A stretch of DNA of 64,000 nucleotides from NCBI GenBank assembly GCA_028023455.1, contig JAQFVV010012477.1, positions 3,187,865 through 3,251,864 of the forward strand, in the 5' to 3' direction. Within the stretch, counting starts at the first letter, position 1. Every line of letters begins with the position of its first letter. A program made the position numbers and the translations under genes. This document shows positions 34,532-45,170 of the stretch, one piece after another. The DNA is from Epiperipatus broadwayi (lineage: Eukaryota; Onychophora; Udeonychophora; Euonychophora; Peripatidae). Under the pieces are notes generated by a model. The model made no database searches. It was not told where the DNA came from and saw only the letters and a list, made by a program, of their open reading frames with translations.

Positions 34532-34866
34532 TCACCTGTGAGTGATAGATATATATAGCTAAGTAAATTAAAATATTTGTAACCTAAAAACTACAATCAC
34601 CTGCGAGTGATTAGAAATGCTATATATAAACCGAAAGTGCTTATACCTTAAATCATCACCTGCGAGTGATATACATATATATGACAAACCGAATAATTTG
34701 TAACTAGAAATTTAATATCACCTGCGAGTGATTTTACTCATCATATATATATGTAAACCAAGCTATGTGTAACTCAGTAGACCAAATGAATATATCTAAA
34801 GCCATCACCTGCGTGTGAATCCAAAGCTTAAATGTAAATTATATCCCTTAATCACCTGCGAGTGAG
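34532..34866. repeat. Six spaced copies of a conserved hairpin (ATCACCTGCGAGTGAT)
   Basis: The 16-mer occurs exactly at 34596-34611, 34655-34670 and 34717-34732. Variants lie at 34532 (CTGTGA loop), 34804 (CTGCGTG) and 34851. Start spacings are 64, 59, 62, 87 and 47 bp. ATCAC and GTGAT can pair around a CTGCGA loop. Linkers are loosely related (TTGTAAC upstream, TATATATA downstream) but far more diverged than the core. Each core also holds CACCTG, an E-box. Function unknown. Confidence 0.85.
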
Positions 34867-34869
34867 GCA

Positions 34870-35540
34870 ATGCATATAGTCATTGTATTTATTATTTCAT
34901 TTATTATTTCAATATTTAACTTTTATTAAATTAATCTTAAATTTAACTACTGCTTCATGTCTCAATGTTGCTCATCATTAAGTCATTATTTATTATTAAT
35001 GTGTTAGTTATTAAGAATCACTTCCTTATCTAACAATTATACCCTAGCCACAGGATATCTGTATAGCTATACTAGTTGTATGTCAGTTTCCCATAGTCTT
35101 TTACTTCACCGATGTTCTACTGCCGGCAGGTGATAAAAGAGAATACTGCTGTGGCCTCATATGTGTCATCCGTAGGGTGGTAAATCTCTGAGTGATAGTA
35201 AAGGAACTTGGGCTATATCAGACTCATGGTCTACACCACCGCATGCTGGTCAGCCTTGGGATGATTTACTAAAACTCTGGATTTTGTTACGAAAATGTAC
35301 ATATTTGACCATTACAATATATATTAAAATTTGCATACTTTGTTCATTTATTTGTGTAAGAAAATGGTTTCTTTCTTCTTTATAACCTAAACTGAATGGT
35401 ATTTTAATAAAGTTCACCATAATATATGATTATTTTAGTCTTTACTGAAAGTGCACTCAGCTTTATGTTATAAAGAATAAAGAAATCATTTTGTTAAGTA
35501 GACAAACAAATGCATGTAAATTTCTATTACAAAGGGGAAA
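34870..35540. other. Less AT-rich block, unrecognised
   Basis: 35040-35330 has near-balanced composition (for example CTACTGCCGGCAGGTGA and CACCACCGCATGCTGG) and includes another CAGGTG/CACCTG E-box. No frame or repeat could be assigned. Confidence 0.35.
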
Positions 35541-35541
35541 A

Positions 35542-35550
35542 TGATAGATG

Positions 35551-35629
<79 letters not shown>

Positions 35630-35811
35630 GGAAGGACGGATGATGGATGGATAGATAGATAGATAGGTAGAAAGGTGTATGGGTGTATGGATGGATGGGT
35701 GTGTGGGTGGGTGGGTAGGTAGTTGGGTAGGCTGGTAGGCATGTAGGTGGGTGAGTGAGTGGGCAGGTGGGCAGCATAGTGGGTGAGTGGACAGATAGAT
35801 AGATAGATTCA
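35542..35811. repeat. (GATA)n with (GGTG/GGTA)n compound microsatellite
   Basis: About 90 bp of pure TAGA/GATA is followed by diverged tetramers (GGAT, GGTG, GGTA, GTGA) and a short return to GATA. Three overlapping frames across it are artefacts. Confidence 0.97.
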
Positions 35812-35819
35812 AAGAAATC

Positions 35820-37110
35820 ATAGACTTTTGTATTTAATTGTTAATATTTTAAAATAATATCTTTCATGTAATTTTATAAAACATATCTATGTATGGTATA
35901 ATTTAAGAAAAGTGCCAATGATTAAAAAGCATCACAAGTTGAAAACATGCTTCTTTGTACTAGTATTTATCTGAAGTAAAGAAAACCATAAGTCAATGTG
36001 CTTTTAGTTTACTATCCATTATTTGATAATGCCATAACTAGTATTTTATGTGTATTCAAGTTTGAAATATAACTTTCTAAAATATTCTCTTAGTGGAATT
36101 AATCTCACTTTCCAACAATTTTCTAATCAATATTTTTCCCTTTTTATTGGATAGTTGAATTTATTTATGATATTATATGGTAATTTGGGATATTTTCAGC
36201 TTTTATACATAAAGTATTTTATAGCCTTTACTAAAAATTTAGTGATAATCTAAAGATAAAAATACTGTTAGTTTATCATATTTCAAACAAATACTATAAT
36301 TCGATGCTTTGTATTCAGCTTGTCTTGACATTTTGCAATAGATACTTTCTTTAAATTGCATTATAAATAAATTCCATCAATAAATAAATAACTTAATAAA
36401 TTCATTCTTCAGGAGATCATAAAAAATGAGAATGCTGAAAATTCTAACACTGAAAGAATAATCACATACCTTCAGTGATCGCTACTGTGGAAGTAATTTT
36501 AATAGCTTCATAATTTTCAGAATCAACAATCTGTAAACTAAGATTATACCTTGATGTTAGAATTCCTCTTTATTTTAATGGATATCTTAAAACTGCATTA
36601 CTGTAATATATTATTCGTAAAATTTTTGAATGTATCATAATAAAAATTATATAATCTAATGTTACTATAATTGTTCCCATCAATATATTGATCTCCTCAG
36701 TTCATCCTGTTTATTTAGAAAAAGTATTATAAACTTTAAATATTGTATAATAAGTGAGCAGGAATTGTTGCTTATGTAAAGACTTCAAAGTTCTTGCTTT
36801 TTTTCTGGTTTGGTATCATTTTATTTCAGCACTTCGTCAATTTCTACATCAATGTACATGATATTTGCAGTTATATTAAAACTAGATTTACTAGACTAAA
36901 AATATCTAAGATAATTATCATTTTTGTATTATTTAAACTGAATATAAACAATTCCCAGAGATCATAACTTGCATTAGAATTATTTTCAATCTATTGAGTT
37001 AATTGTATAAATAATGAGAAAAAGACTTCAGAAGATCTTTTGTCTTCAGTCCAATATTAAGGCTTCATCATTGACATTTCTGAATGTCACAGTTAAGCTT
37101 TCTATCATTT
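35820..37110. other. AT-rich DNA, nothing identified
   Basis: No feature recognised. Confidence 0.5.
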
Positions 37111-37112
37111 CT

Positions 37113-37415
37113 TAATCATCATCAATAATATTCTGTCCCATGGACAGGTGCAGAGAGTAATCACATCACCAATTCATCTAGTTTCTCACTCCATTCTCTT
37201 CATTGGCCAGCTCTTCAATTCGAAGTAATTCTTCCAATATTTTATATCACCCAGCAATGTCAACATTTTCATCCTTTCTCCTTGCTTCCAAATCATCATT
37301 CTCTCATTAAACTATATTTTCTTTTTAATATATGTTCGATCTGGTTCCTCTTTTTATTTCCAATTTCCTCAATCAATCTTTTTTTACTCTTTCCAAAACT
37401 TCATTTGTTACAAAT
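37113..37415 (-). mobile_element. LINE 3' end (third LINE family), decayed
   Basis: Minus-strand translation in pieces gives NEVLERVKK, RLIEEIGNKKRNQIEHILKR and KYSLMRE, the style of a LINE ORF2 C-terminus with an RNxIxHILR-type motif. It ends GTCCATGGGACAGAATAT followed by TATTGATGATGATTAAG, again a GAT-type tail. Stops and shifts break it. It belongs to the RTE-like group at large, but it is not the same family as the copy at 24.9 kb. Confidence 0.65.
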
Positions 37416-37990
37416 AACTAACAACTTTACTAATAATATTTAATCAACTTCTAAAACAGCCATTATATAACATAAAGATTCAAATCATTATTGCTATTCT
37501 TAGGTGATTTTTTCATTATTGTCTTCAGTTGCATTAAATGAACTTTAAAGTACAAGAAGATAATTTTGCATATTAATTCATAGATCTGTAATTCATTATT
37601 TCACTTCTTATCAATCGATATAATTCATTTTTATAAATATAGTTTGAATTTAATCTGCTCCAAATATTTTTTTCATTCATAAAAACTAGAATGAATATTA
37701 CTATATGAACAAATCATTATTTTAATTAATTAATTAGTTAAATGCATCATAGATTTAAACAACTTTCTAGACTAATCTTGCATTAAAATATGTTGATTCA
37801 TTGAAAAGTTAAATATTAGATAGTTTGTAGGTGCCTTTTATAGTAGTAGTAAAAGTTATTTATCTGCTGTAGCCTTGATAAATTGTATAGCATATTAATA
37901 ATTTTTATTAGTCATTCAGTAGACTGGAAATTATCTAATAATGAATAATATTTCTGTTGTGTAATTTCTACTACACCACTCTTATGCAAG

Positions 37991-38168
37991 ATGTAATCAT
38001 AAACATATGACCAAGGACATATAAAAAAGATCTATGATTCCCAAAACACACATTTAATGCCAAACCACTACCAATCAACACCATTGTGTGTTGGTTTGGC
38101 ATTAAGTTTGTGTCTTTGGGATCATAAATCTTTTTCACATGTCTGTGATCATATGTTTATGATTACAT
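37991..38168. repeat. 178 bp inverted repeat related to family D
   Basis: ATGTAATCATAAACATATGA (37991) mirrors TCATATGTTTATGATTACAT (end 38168), and AATGCCAAACCA mirrors TGGTTTGGCATT, with a loop near 38070-38088. The right arm GGTTTGGCATTAAGTTTG then TTTGGGATCATAAATCTTTT parallels the family D ribozyme 3' half (GGTTTAGCATGAAATAC then TTGGTGATTATTTATCTTTT). It looks like two inverted, 5'-truncated D copies. Confidence 0.65.
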
Positions 38169-38763
38169 TTCACCATAAGATGTTAAAAGTGAATAGAAAC
38201 CTGTGTTAATATGGCATTGTTTCTTATTAAAATTTTTTCCAAATTTCAACATCTCAGTGTGCTACAATTATGGATAAAAGTATGTTTGACTTTTTTTTAA
38301 AGAATTTCTTCAATGTATTAGATATTTCATTAGCATACTTTAGTTGAATTTTAATTCTATATATGTTTATCCTATGATATTTTCTTCTGTATTAACATAC
38401 TTTCTATTACTAAGGCAATATGTTTTCCATAATAACTCAATTAATCATTAACTGATGCTACCTAAATATGTAATAAAAGCTTCTATTAAACTTTATATCC
38501 TAACAATTTGAACAATAGGTTATTCCCTTAAAAGTGCCAAAAAATATAATTTTGTTTATATAATTTCAAAAGTGTTCTATTTTATAATATTGAGATATTT
38601 ATTTAGTTAATATATATAAGTTAAATTTTTAACTCTATTAAAATCTTGACTAATTGACTTTATTGTCTTAGTAAATATGTATAAGTGAATTGAAGGATAT
38701 TTTACTCTATATTTCTTCTCCAATCCATCTCAAACAACTAACACACATACATGTAAAAAAGAT

Positions 38764-38825
38764 TTATGATTTCCAATATAGATATTTCATGCTGAAGTAG
38801 CACTTATCAGTTGTGCCAATCATAA
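38764..38825 (-). ncRNA. Diverged hammerhead ribozyme D4
   Basis: The outer stem I is TTATGATT with AATCATAA, a perfect 8 bp, longer than and different in sequence from D1-D3. The core reads CTGATAA (38810-38804), one base off CTGATGA. Stem II GTGCT-ACTTC-AGCAT pairs fully. GAAA is at 38788-38785. Retained pairing with changed sequence supports a selected RNA fold. The G-to-A core change may reduce cleavage. Confidence 0.7.
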
Positions 38826-39069
38826 TCTCTCCCACATGTATACAATCAGTGATCATCTTATATTATGACAACAGGCAGGCTTGAATAGTCTCACCTTTAC
38901 AATTATTCAATCATCCATTTCATTGAAAACCCAATGGTGGAACATTCTTTCAATGGAATTAACAGTTGAATAGTTGGAAGGGTGAGAAGATTGAAGCCTG
39001 TCTATTAAATTTTAAGGAATTGTTATTTTAATATATGCTCATTACTGATTGTACATATGTATGAGAAAA

Positions 39070-39129
39070 TATGACCTGGCCCAATCAATGAGTACTTGTT
39101 CTGCATGAAATACATATATTGGGGATTAT
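39070..39129 (+). ncRNA. Diverged hammerhead ribozyme D5 (core damaged)
   Basis: Inner stem I is CCCAA with TTGGG, a compensatory change from ACCAA/TTGGT in D1. The core reads TCAATGA rather than CTGATGA, so catalysis is unlikely. GAAA is at 39107-39110 and stem III is TACATA. Confidence 0.65.
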
Positions 39130-39189
39130 ATGTATTTTTCACATGTATATAATCATGTGTGTTAGTTGTTTGAAATGGAATAAAGAATG

Positions 39190-40022
39190 AAAATGTTAAG
39201 TTTAAATTCCTCTATTTACTTATATAAAAACATTCAGTACACAGAATGAATAAGTTAATTATATATATACAACCTTTTGATTGGCTATCCGTGGTCAGAA
39301 TGGCATATAAAACGTAAATTGCAGTTCCAAAATTTTAAATTTATAATTAAGATAATATTAGATCTATAAACTTGGGTAATATTTTAAAAAGATAATTCTG
39401 TAGAGATTAATTATTGCTATTTTTTTATAATCAGTTATATTAATATAAGCTGTATAATTTAAAAGAATGGTAAATCTAAACAAACATCGTTGTGTAGATT
39501 GTACAAGTCTGATTTTGGCGGTGTTTCTTCAAAAGTTAAAAATAGAATTGTATTTAACGAACGAAAGATCAATTATTTACTACAAGATAATAATTTAATG
39601 TTAAAAATTATCTTAATAATAAAGTAGATATAGTTATTATAAAGTTTATAGGTTAAATTAATTAATAATATCACTGACTCAAAATAGAATCTGAAATACC
39701 ACTTGGTTTATAAGTTTTGATTTAAATCAATTTCATTATTAAATATTTTTATATTTCGATTTTATTTCAAACAGAAATACCAGAAACATTTTGTTTAAAA
39801 AAAAAAATTAGTACAAAGTATTGGGAGAGACAACCAATCAGATTTCAGTAAATAACTTCGCAAAGTTACATTTCCCGGTTTTCTTTTCAAAGAGAAAAAT
39901 ATCTGAAGATTAAAAAAAAAATTATAAAAATCAGATAGTAGTGTTAATTTTTTTTTTCGTGTTATAAAAGTCAAAATATTTAAGTCTTAATTAATTAAAA
40001 AAAATTGTATTTACAAAGCTAT
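39190..40022. other. AT-rich spacer
   Basis: Nothing identified. Confidence 0.5.
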
Positions 40023-40120
40023 CTAAAGAGAAAACAACGGCTTTGCTAATTGCTCAAATAACTTTGTAATAAATGCTTAGCAAGAGAAAGCATTTGAAAT
40101 ATCTCTATCTGAAAATCACA

Positions 40121-40178
40121 CCCAATTTCCTGATCAATAGTTTCATGCTTTTGGTACTCCTCAGAGAGGCACTAGGAT
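40121..40178 (-). ncRNA. Hammerhead ribozyme B1 (diverged)
   Basis: Core CTGAGGA (40164-40158) fits CUGANGA. GAAA is at 40144-40141. Stem III and the site before cleavage (CTATTGATC) are altered relative to B2. Stem I pairing is partly retained. Confidence 0.65.
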
Positions 40179-40545
40179 TGTTTCAGACACTAGATCTAAA
40201 AATACCAACCCAAAAACAGCATTTACCTAAGAATTAACCATTGAGTAGAAAATCTGAAATCTTCAGACACTTAAATGTCTCCAAACCCAGCTATCTAACT
40301 CAAATAGCTATACGGGCTGAGAGATCTTCAGCCAAATCATATATTAGAAGTCTTAACAATATAACATCACTTAAGACTTAAAGCAAAGACTATAAATAGT
40401 CAATAAAAATAGTCATATATCACATGACCCTACTTCTTTTTAAGCTTGTAAAATATAAACAAAGAGCTTTGCTAATTGCTCAGCAAGCTTTGTGATAAAT
40501 GCTGAGCAAAAGAAAGCATTTAAAATATATCTATCTGAAAACCAC

Positions 40546-40605
40546 ACCCAATCCCCTGACCCAATGGTTTCATGCTTTTGGTACTCCTCAGAGAGGCACT
40601 AGGGT
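40546..40605 (-). ncRNA. Hammerhead ribozyme B2
   Basis: Outer stem I is ACCCTA with TTGGGT; inner CCTCT with AGGGG; core CTGAGGA (40591-40585); GAAA (40571-40568); stem III CCATTGGG; TC; cleavage predicted between 40558 and 40557. Stem II (GTACC-AAAA-GCAT) has a mismatch. The stem I sequence differs from family A but the pairing is kept. Confidence 0.78.
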
Positions 40606-40794
40606 AGTTTCAGACACTAGATCTAAAAATACCAACCTAAAGCTAGCATTTATCTAAGAGTTAACCATTGAGTAGAAAATGTAAAATTTTTAGACATTTA
40701 AATGACTCCAAACCTAGCTATTTTCTACTCAATGGTTAACTCTTAGGAAAATGCTGGCTTTGGGTTGATATTTTTAGATCTATTGTCTGAAACT

Positions 40795-40853
40795 ATCCTA
40801 GCACCTCTCTGAGGAGTGACAAAAGCATGAAACCATTGATCAAGGGATTGGGT
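40795..40853 (+). ncRNA. Hammerhead ribozyme B3
   Basis: Core CTGAGGA is at 40809-40815 and GAAA at 40829-40832, followed by CCATTGATC with cleavage after 40841. The closing TTGGGT at 40848-40853 pairs with ATCCTA (one G-U and one mismatch). The length is 59 nt, as in families A and D. Confidence 0.72.
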
Positions 40854-41009
40854 GTGGTTTTCAGATAGAGATATTTTAAATGCTTTCTCTTGTTAAGCAT
40901 TTATCACAAAGCTTGTTGAGCAATTAGCAAAGCTCTTTGTTTATTTTTTACTAGCTTAAAAAAAGTTGGGTCATGTGATATATGACTAATTTTTTATTGA
41001 CTAAAGAGA

Positions 41010-43630
41010 TTAAATATTTTAAAAAGATTCTTAATAATATGGAATGAGAAAACTAATTTCTTCATTGTGGTCTAATTTTCAGTCTTGACAATCTATGCTA
41101 GCTAAGATCAGTTTAAGAAAGAAAACAAAAATGTTCCTATTCTTTCCAGAATAATGAAGTGAAAGGAAAAACAATGATATAGTTTAACTTTTTCATTGGT
41201 GAAGTGGCTATATTGAATATTTAAAAAATTATGTTAAGCCACAAATTTTATCATAATATATATTTGTATTACTCAAAACTGACATAATATATATTATTTG
41301 AAACATAAAACATCAAAAAATGTAATGAAGCTGAAAAAAATATAGTCATTGATATTCAAAGTAATAAAAAAAAGAATAAAAGTTAATATTTCTAATAATT
41401 ATTTTCATATTATTTCATACATTCAAAATTATCATGCATACAACTTAAAATTATATTTTTGTTAGTAGGTTAGTTGGATTAATCATGAAATTTTTTAAAA
41501 AATTGATATATAATAACACTTACTTAAGATAATCCATCACTTGAAAACTTGGTAGAATAAAGACATTAGTACCTTTCATTTTTTCTAATAGCCCTTCAAA
41601 ATGTATTTCCATACAAGGGTTTGCAATGAATATATCATCCCTAATAACATCCCTTATAACAAGTATTCAATATTGATCAATAATTAGTATAAGTTGAATT
41701 TTATAATAAAGAACTTCAATACAGATTGTAATTTATTAAAAATTACTACTAAAATAGTCACTATTGAATGAAATACTAAATTAATTATAGAGTTAAGCTT
41801 GAGGTACATAAGTTAGTAGTTTAGAGTCAGTGCAATGTAGTATAATTTATTCTATCTTTATAGGTTTTGAGGACTCATATTGCTTCATGTTACTATGACC
41901 ATAAATTTAGTAATAGCTTCATCAACCACTATCTCTCTTTACATTTGATATGCAGTTTTGAAATTTACATTGCAGTAGTGTATACTCAGCCTAAGTTTAT
42001 GTATTGTCAAAATCTTTACTTTTAACATTTGTGTATTTTTATTATTATTAAAATGCAGACAAGACATTATAGAAATATCTAAATTGAGTCATAATATTTG
42101 CAAAATATGTTTATCTTTGTCTCATCACCTAATTCAAATACTAGACCCAAGCCCACATCATAGCAAAAATTGCAGATAATTCACAATATAAATGTACACA
42201 ATCACGAGCTATTTTTTTTATGTTAGTTTCAATAATAATTTGTTTGTATATTTTGTATCCAATATAAATTCAAATAATAATTAAAAAATATATAAAAATA
42301 AAATGATAATTTAAAAATATATAAAAATAAATACAGGCTCCCATAACGTCTTCTAAATACATTGGGATAAACTTTTATTTTTTTCTGATGTATTTTTCAC
42401 AGCGACTTCTTTCCCATTAACTATCAATAAAATAGAGAAAGAACAAAGTTCAATTTACTTCATCACAAAAATAATCATAAACTTCTTATTTTTTATTGTA
42501 GAAAAATAAATCTTACCTTTCTGGAAAGTAGAAAAAAAATGGAAATGAAGGTATAAAAAGCACATGCATAGACTGTGTAGATTTCCATTAATATTAAGGT
42601 TAAAGTGGATGTTTATAATTAAAAAAATTCTTCTGCACTTTAAGCACTAGCAATAATGAAAAAATTAAAAGAAAAGTCTAACTGCATTGACTTGGGGAAA
42701 CATTCATTTTATCTATGGACAGGTATTTAAAAAAAGAAAGTGATTTAAAATTTTCAAGAGAAAAAAAAATTTTTTAAGCCTATGAAGCTACTTAATCAAA
42801 TGTTAAAAATAATTTAGGAGTTAATAATGACAAGTTGAGGAAAACAAATATCAATTTAACTGATATTTAAGTAACAATTTCTAATGTAGCAGCAAAGATT
42901 AAGCTTCTTCTTGAAAGAAAATAAAATTGTGAATTAAGATTTCTCATAGTCAAAGAAAAGTTAAACTTTTATAAACTACTCATATGCAGAACTAACACTA
43001 CTCATATGCTGAGATGAATCGTCATGCAGAGTGGAACTGATGAGTTTTCAGATACTTTTTTTTATATAGGTCACTCAGAAAAAAATGGCAAGTCTAGCCA
43101 TTAGGACAGGCCAAGAACCTACAAAAAAGGTGACAGAGTGAAACTAGTTAACTTCAATGAGCTCTTCAAAATGTGTACTATAACACTTACCATTAAGATT
43201 ATTTATATCCTGATTGTGACTAAATTAAGCATTTGTAAACAATTCTTCCTATAAGCTTATAATATTACTACTAATAGAGATATTTGCAGAATTATCATTC
43301 AAAGAACTTCCTGGAAGAAACTTAAGTGAACATTAATTATTAAACTGTTTCAGTTAGTTGATTTAATATCTGTATTAGCGTGCATGTATTTTTCCAATTA
43401 ATTAGTAATGTGTTTTTAATATTTTAATTTGTTAGAATAAAAATATTTATTTCTAATATCAACTATTCATTGTGCATGATTAGTGATAGTTATTAAATTT
43501 ATTAATGTTTAGTTTATTAGGATTCGAGTGTATAATTTACCTTTGCCAATATTTGATGATTAAGCCTTGGGAATAATACTCTCAAAAAAATAAAATTATG
43601 GGATACGAAGAAGTCAGGAGTCTATTGACT
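41010..43630. other. AT-rich DNA, nothing identified
   Basis: No frame, TIR or shared repeat recognised. Confidence 0.5.
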
Positions 43631-43635
43631 ATGGC

Positions 43636-43990
43636 ACCTCTGCTACCACTATTTCTAGAACCACTAACACTGCTAGATCTGCCACTGCTACAACTGCCAC
43701 TACTACTACTACTACTGCTACTGCTATTGCTGCATCTGATCTGTTACTATCACTATAATTGCTAGCAATACCACAACCACTATTACCACCACTACTACTA
43801 CCATTACCACTACTTCTACTACCACTACTACCATCACCACCACTACCACTACTGCTACTACTATTATTACCACTACCACCACCCCTACTACTATCATTGC
43901 TATTACTTCCACCACCACAACTACTACTGCTACTGGAACAACTACTACTTCTACTCCTACTGCTACTGCTACTACTACAGCTACTGCTAT
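43636..43990. repeat. Degenerate (TAC/CAC/TGC)n minisatellite
   Basis: About 350 bp of CTA, CCA and CTG triplets. Proline/leucine-rich and valine-rich frames across it are artefacts. Confidence 0.95.
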
Positions 43991-44425
43991 TATTTATTTA
44001 TTATTATTGTAATAATAATAAAATGTATTTATTTATAAATAAATAAAATTATAAATAAAAAAATTATTTGTAAAAATCTGATATCAAATATTTCATTTAA
44101 TATAGCAAAAATAAAACTTGGGATTTCAGTGTATTTTATTATAAAATCTGTTACTCAAACACTTTTAAATGTTTTTCACTCATTGGATGCTTACCATAAA
44201 AATTTTTGCCATAATAATTATTTTAATTAAATGATAAAAATTATAATGTTTTTTTTCCTAAAAAAAATATATTTAATTTATTACAGTGATGACATATATG
44301 ACATCTTTCCCCCCTTTTCTCATATTTGTAATCTATATTATTTATATTGTATTTTTTTCCCTTTATAATCTTATATATAATTATGTGTAATCCATAATTG
44401 GCTTAGAATGCTGTGAAATTATGCA

Positions 44426-44452
<27 letters not shown>
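43991..44452. other. AT-rich spacer
   Basis: Nothing identified except an (AAAT)(AAT)n run at 44420-44455. Confidence 0.5.
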
Positions 44453-44456
<4 letters not shown>

Positions 44457-44990
44457 TCTTTTCAGCATATATGTGTTTAGGTGTATCAGTGTTATTAGAT
44501 AGAGTGGAGAGAGGTGGGTAGTGTGAAAGTCTGTGCTCATATACCCTATATTACATATATATAGCCATAGGTATATAACAAGCCTGTGTTTCAGTTATTA
44601 CATTATAGAGATGTCTGCCCATCCTTGCATATGTATTAAATGGATTATGTCCTGTACATGTGGGGTTCAGATTGACCTTAGGTCAACATGGGTGTGACAA
44701 TAATCTCGGCCTCAGGGTGGCCTTTGAGCATTCCATCATCAGATTTTCAATTGGATGGACGGTTGAAGAGTTGGAGTGTGGAGTGGATTGAAGCCTGTCC
44801 ATTAAACTATGAGGATAGTCTATCTTAATATATATCTGAGCACTTATACTATATATGTGTGTAAAGATGATAGTCTGGACCAACTGATGATTGCTGGTTT
44901 AGCATGAAATACGTATATTGGTGATTATTTATCTTTTCACATATATGTTTTTAGGTTTATCATTTTATTAAATAGAGTGGAAAAGGGGGG
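44453..44990 (+). mobile_element. Family D hammerhead element D2, partial tandem (pseudo-LTR)
   Basis: ATCTTTTCAGCATATATGTG at 44455 is repeated as ATCTTTTCACATATATG at about 44931, with GTTTAGGTGTATCAGTGTTATTAGATAGAGTGGA matched by the stretch ending in TAAATAGAGTGGA near 44980. The period is about 475 bp and one intact ribozyme lies just before the second copy. So the copy is one unit plus about 60 bp, as expected from a concatemeric RNA template. Confidence 0.82.
44870..44928 (+). ncRNA. Type I hammerhead ribozyme D2 (best example)
   Basis: Outer stem I ATAGTC (44870-44875) pairs with GATTAT (44923-44928). Inner ACCAA (44879-44883) pairs with TTGGT (44918-44922). Core CTGATGA is at 44884-44890. 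Stem II TGCT-GGTTT-AGCA; GAAA at 44906-44909; stem III TACGTA, self-complementary; then TA, with cleavage between 44917 and 44918. All invariant positions are present. The loopless stem III predicts activity as a dimer. Confidence 0.9.
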
Positions 44991-45064
44991 TGTTGTTAAA
45001 AATTTTTTCTTATATTATATATTATATAAAAAAAATAAAAAAAATAAAAAAAATTTTTTTTTTT

Positions 45065-45110
45065 TTAATAATAATAATAATAATGTTATTTTTATTAGTA
45101 GTGGTAGTAG
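45065..45110. repeat. (AAT)n and (TAG)n triplet runs
   Basis: Short AAT array followed by GTAGTAG/TACTAC, in a poly-A/poly-T-rich stretch (45010-45170). Confidence 0.9.
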
Positions 45111-45170
45111 TACTACTAGTAGTAGTACTATTGTTGTTCTTGTTATTATTGTTATTGTTATTAAAATAAA

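Larger units (their letters stand above)
38718..39180. mobile_element. Family D hammerhead element, head-to-head pair
   Basis: A minus-strand ribozyme near the left end and a plus-strand ribozyme near the right end are separated by family D body (GATTGAAGCCTGTCTATTAAA). Outer ends are inverted: CATCTCAAACAACTAACACAC and GTGTGTTAGTTGTTTGAAATG. It is more diverged than the copies at 19.9, 44.9 and 47.0 kb. No ORF and no clear target duplication. Confidence 0.75.
40032..41000. mobile_element. Family B hammerhead element: tandem plus inverted units
   Basis: Two minus-oriented units (40032-40440 and 40440-40720) are followed by one plus-oriented unit (about 40720-41000). Shared blocks include GCTTTGCTAATTGCTCA, CTCCTCAGAGAGGCACTAGG and TTAACCATTGAGTAGAAAAT with their complements. 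A 9 bp direct repeat, CTAAAGAGA, lies at 40023-40031 and 41001-41009. Each unit has one hammerhead. The body is distantly related to families A and C (TTCAGACAC...TAAATG...CTCCAAACC and a TAGCTATA-GGG-CTGA block). Confidence 0.82.

Noticed and set aside
34532-34866. CRISPR-like array
   Set aside because: Repeats of 16 nt with spacings of 47-87 bp and related linkers in animal DNA do not fit a CRISPR array.
35463-35821. Three overlapping Pro/Thr/Ile/Tyr-rich ORFs
   Set aside because: Frames of the GATA/GGTG microsatellite.
43020-43060. ACTGATGAGTTTTCAGATAC as a hammerhead
   Set aside because: No GAAA follows and stem I cannot form.
43724-44046. Val-rich and Leu/Pro-rich ORFs
   Set aside because: Triplet minisatellite on opposite strands.
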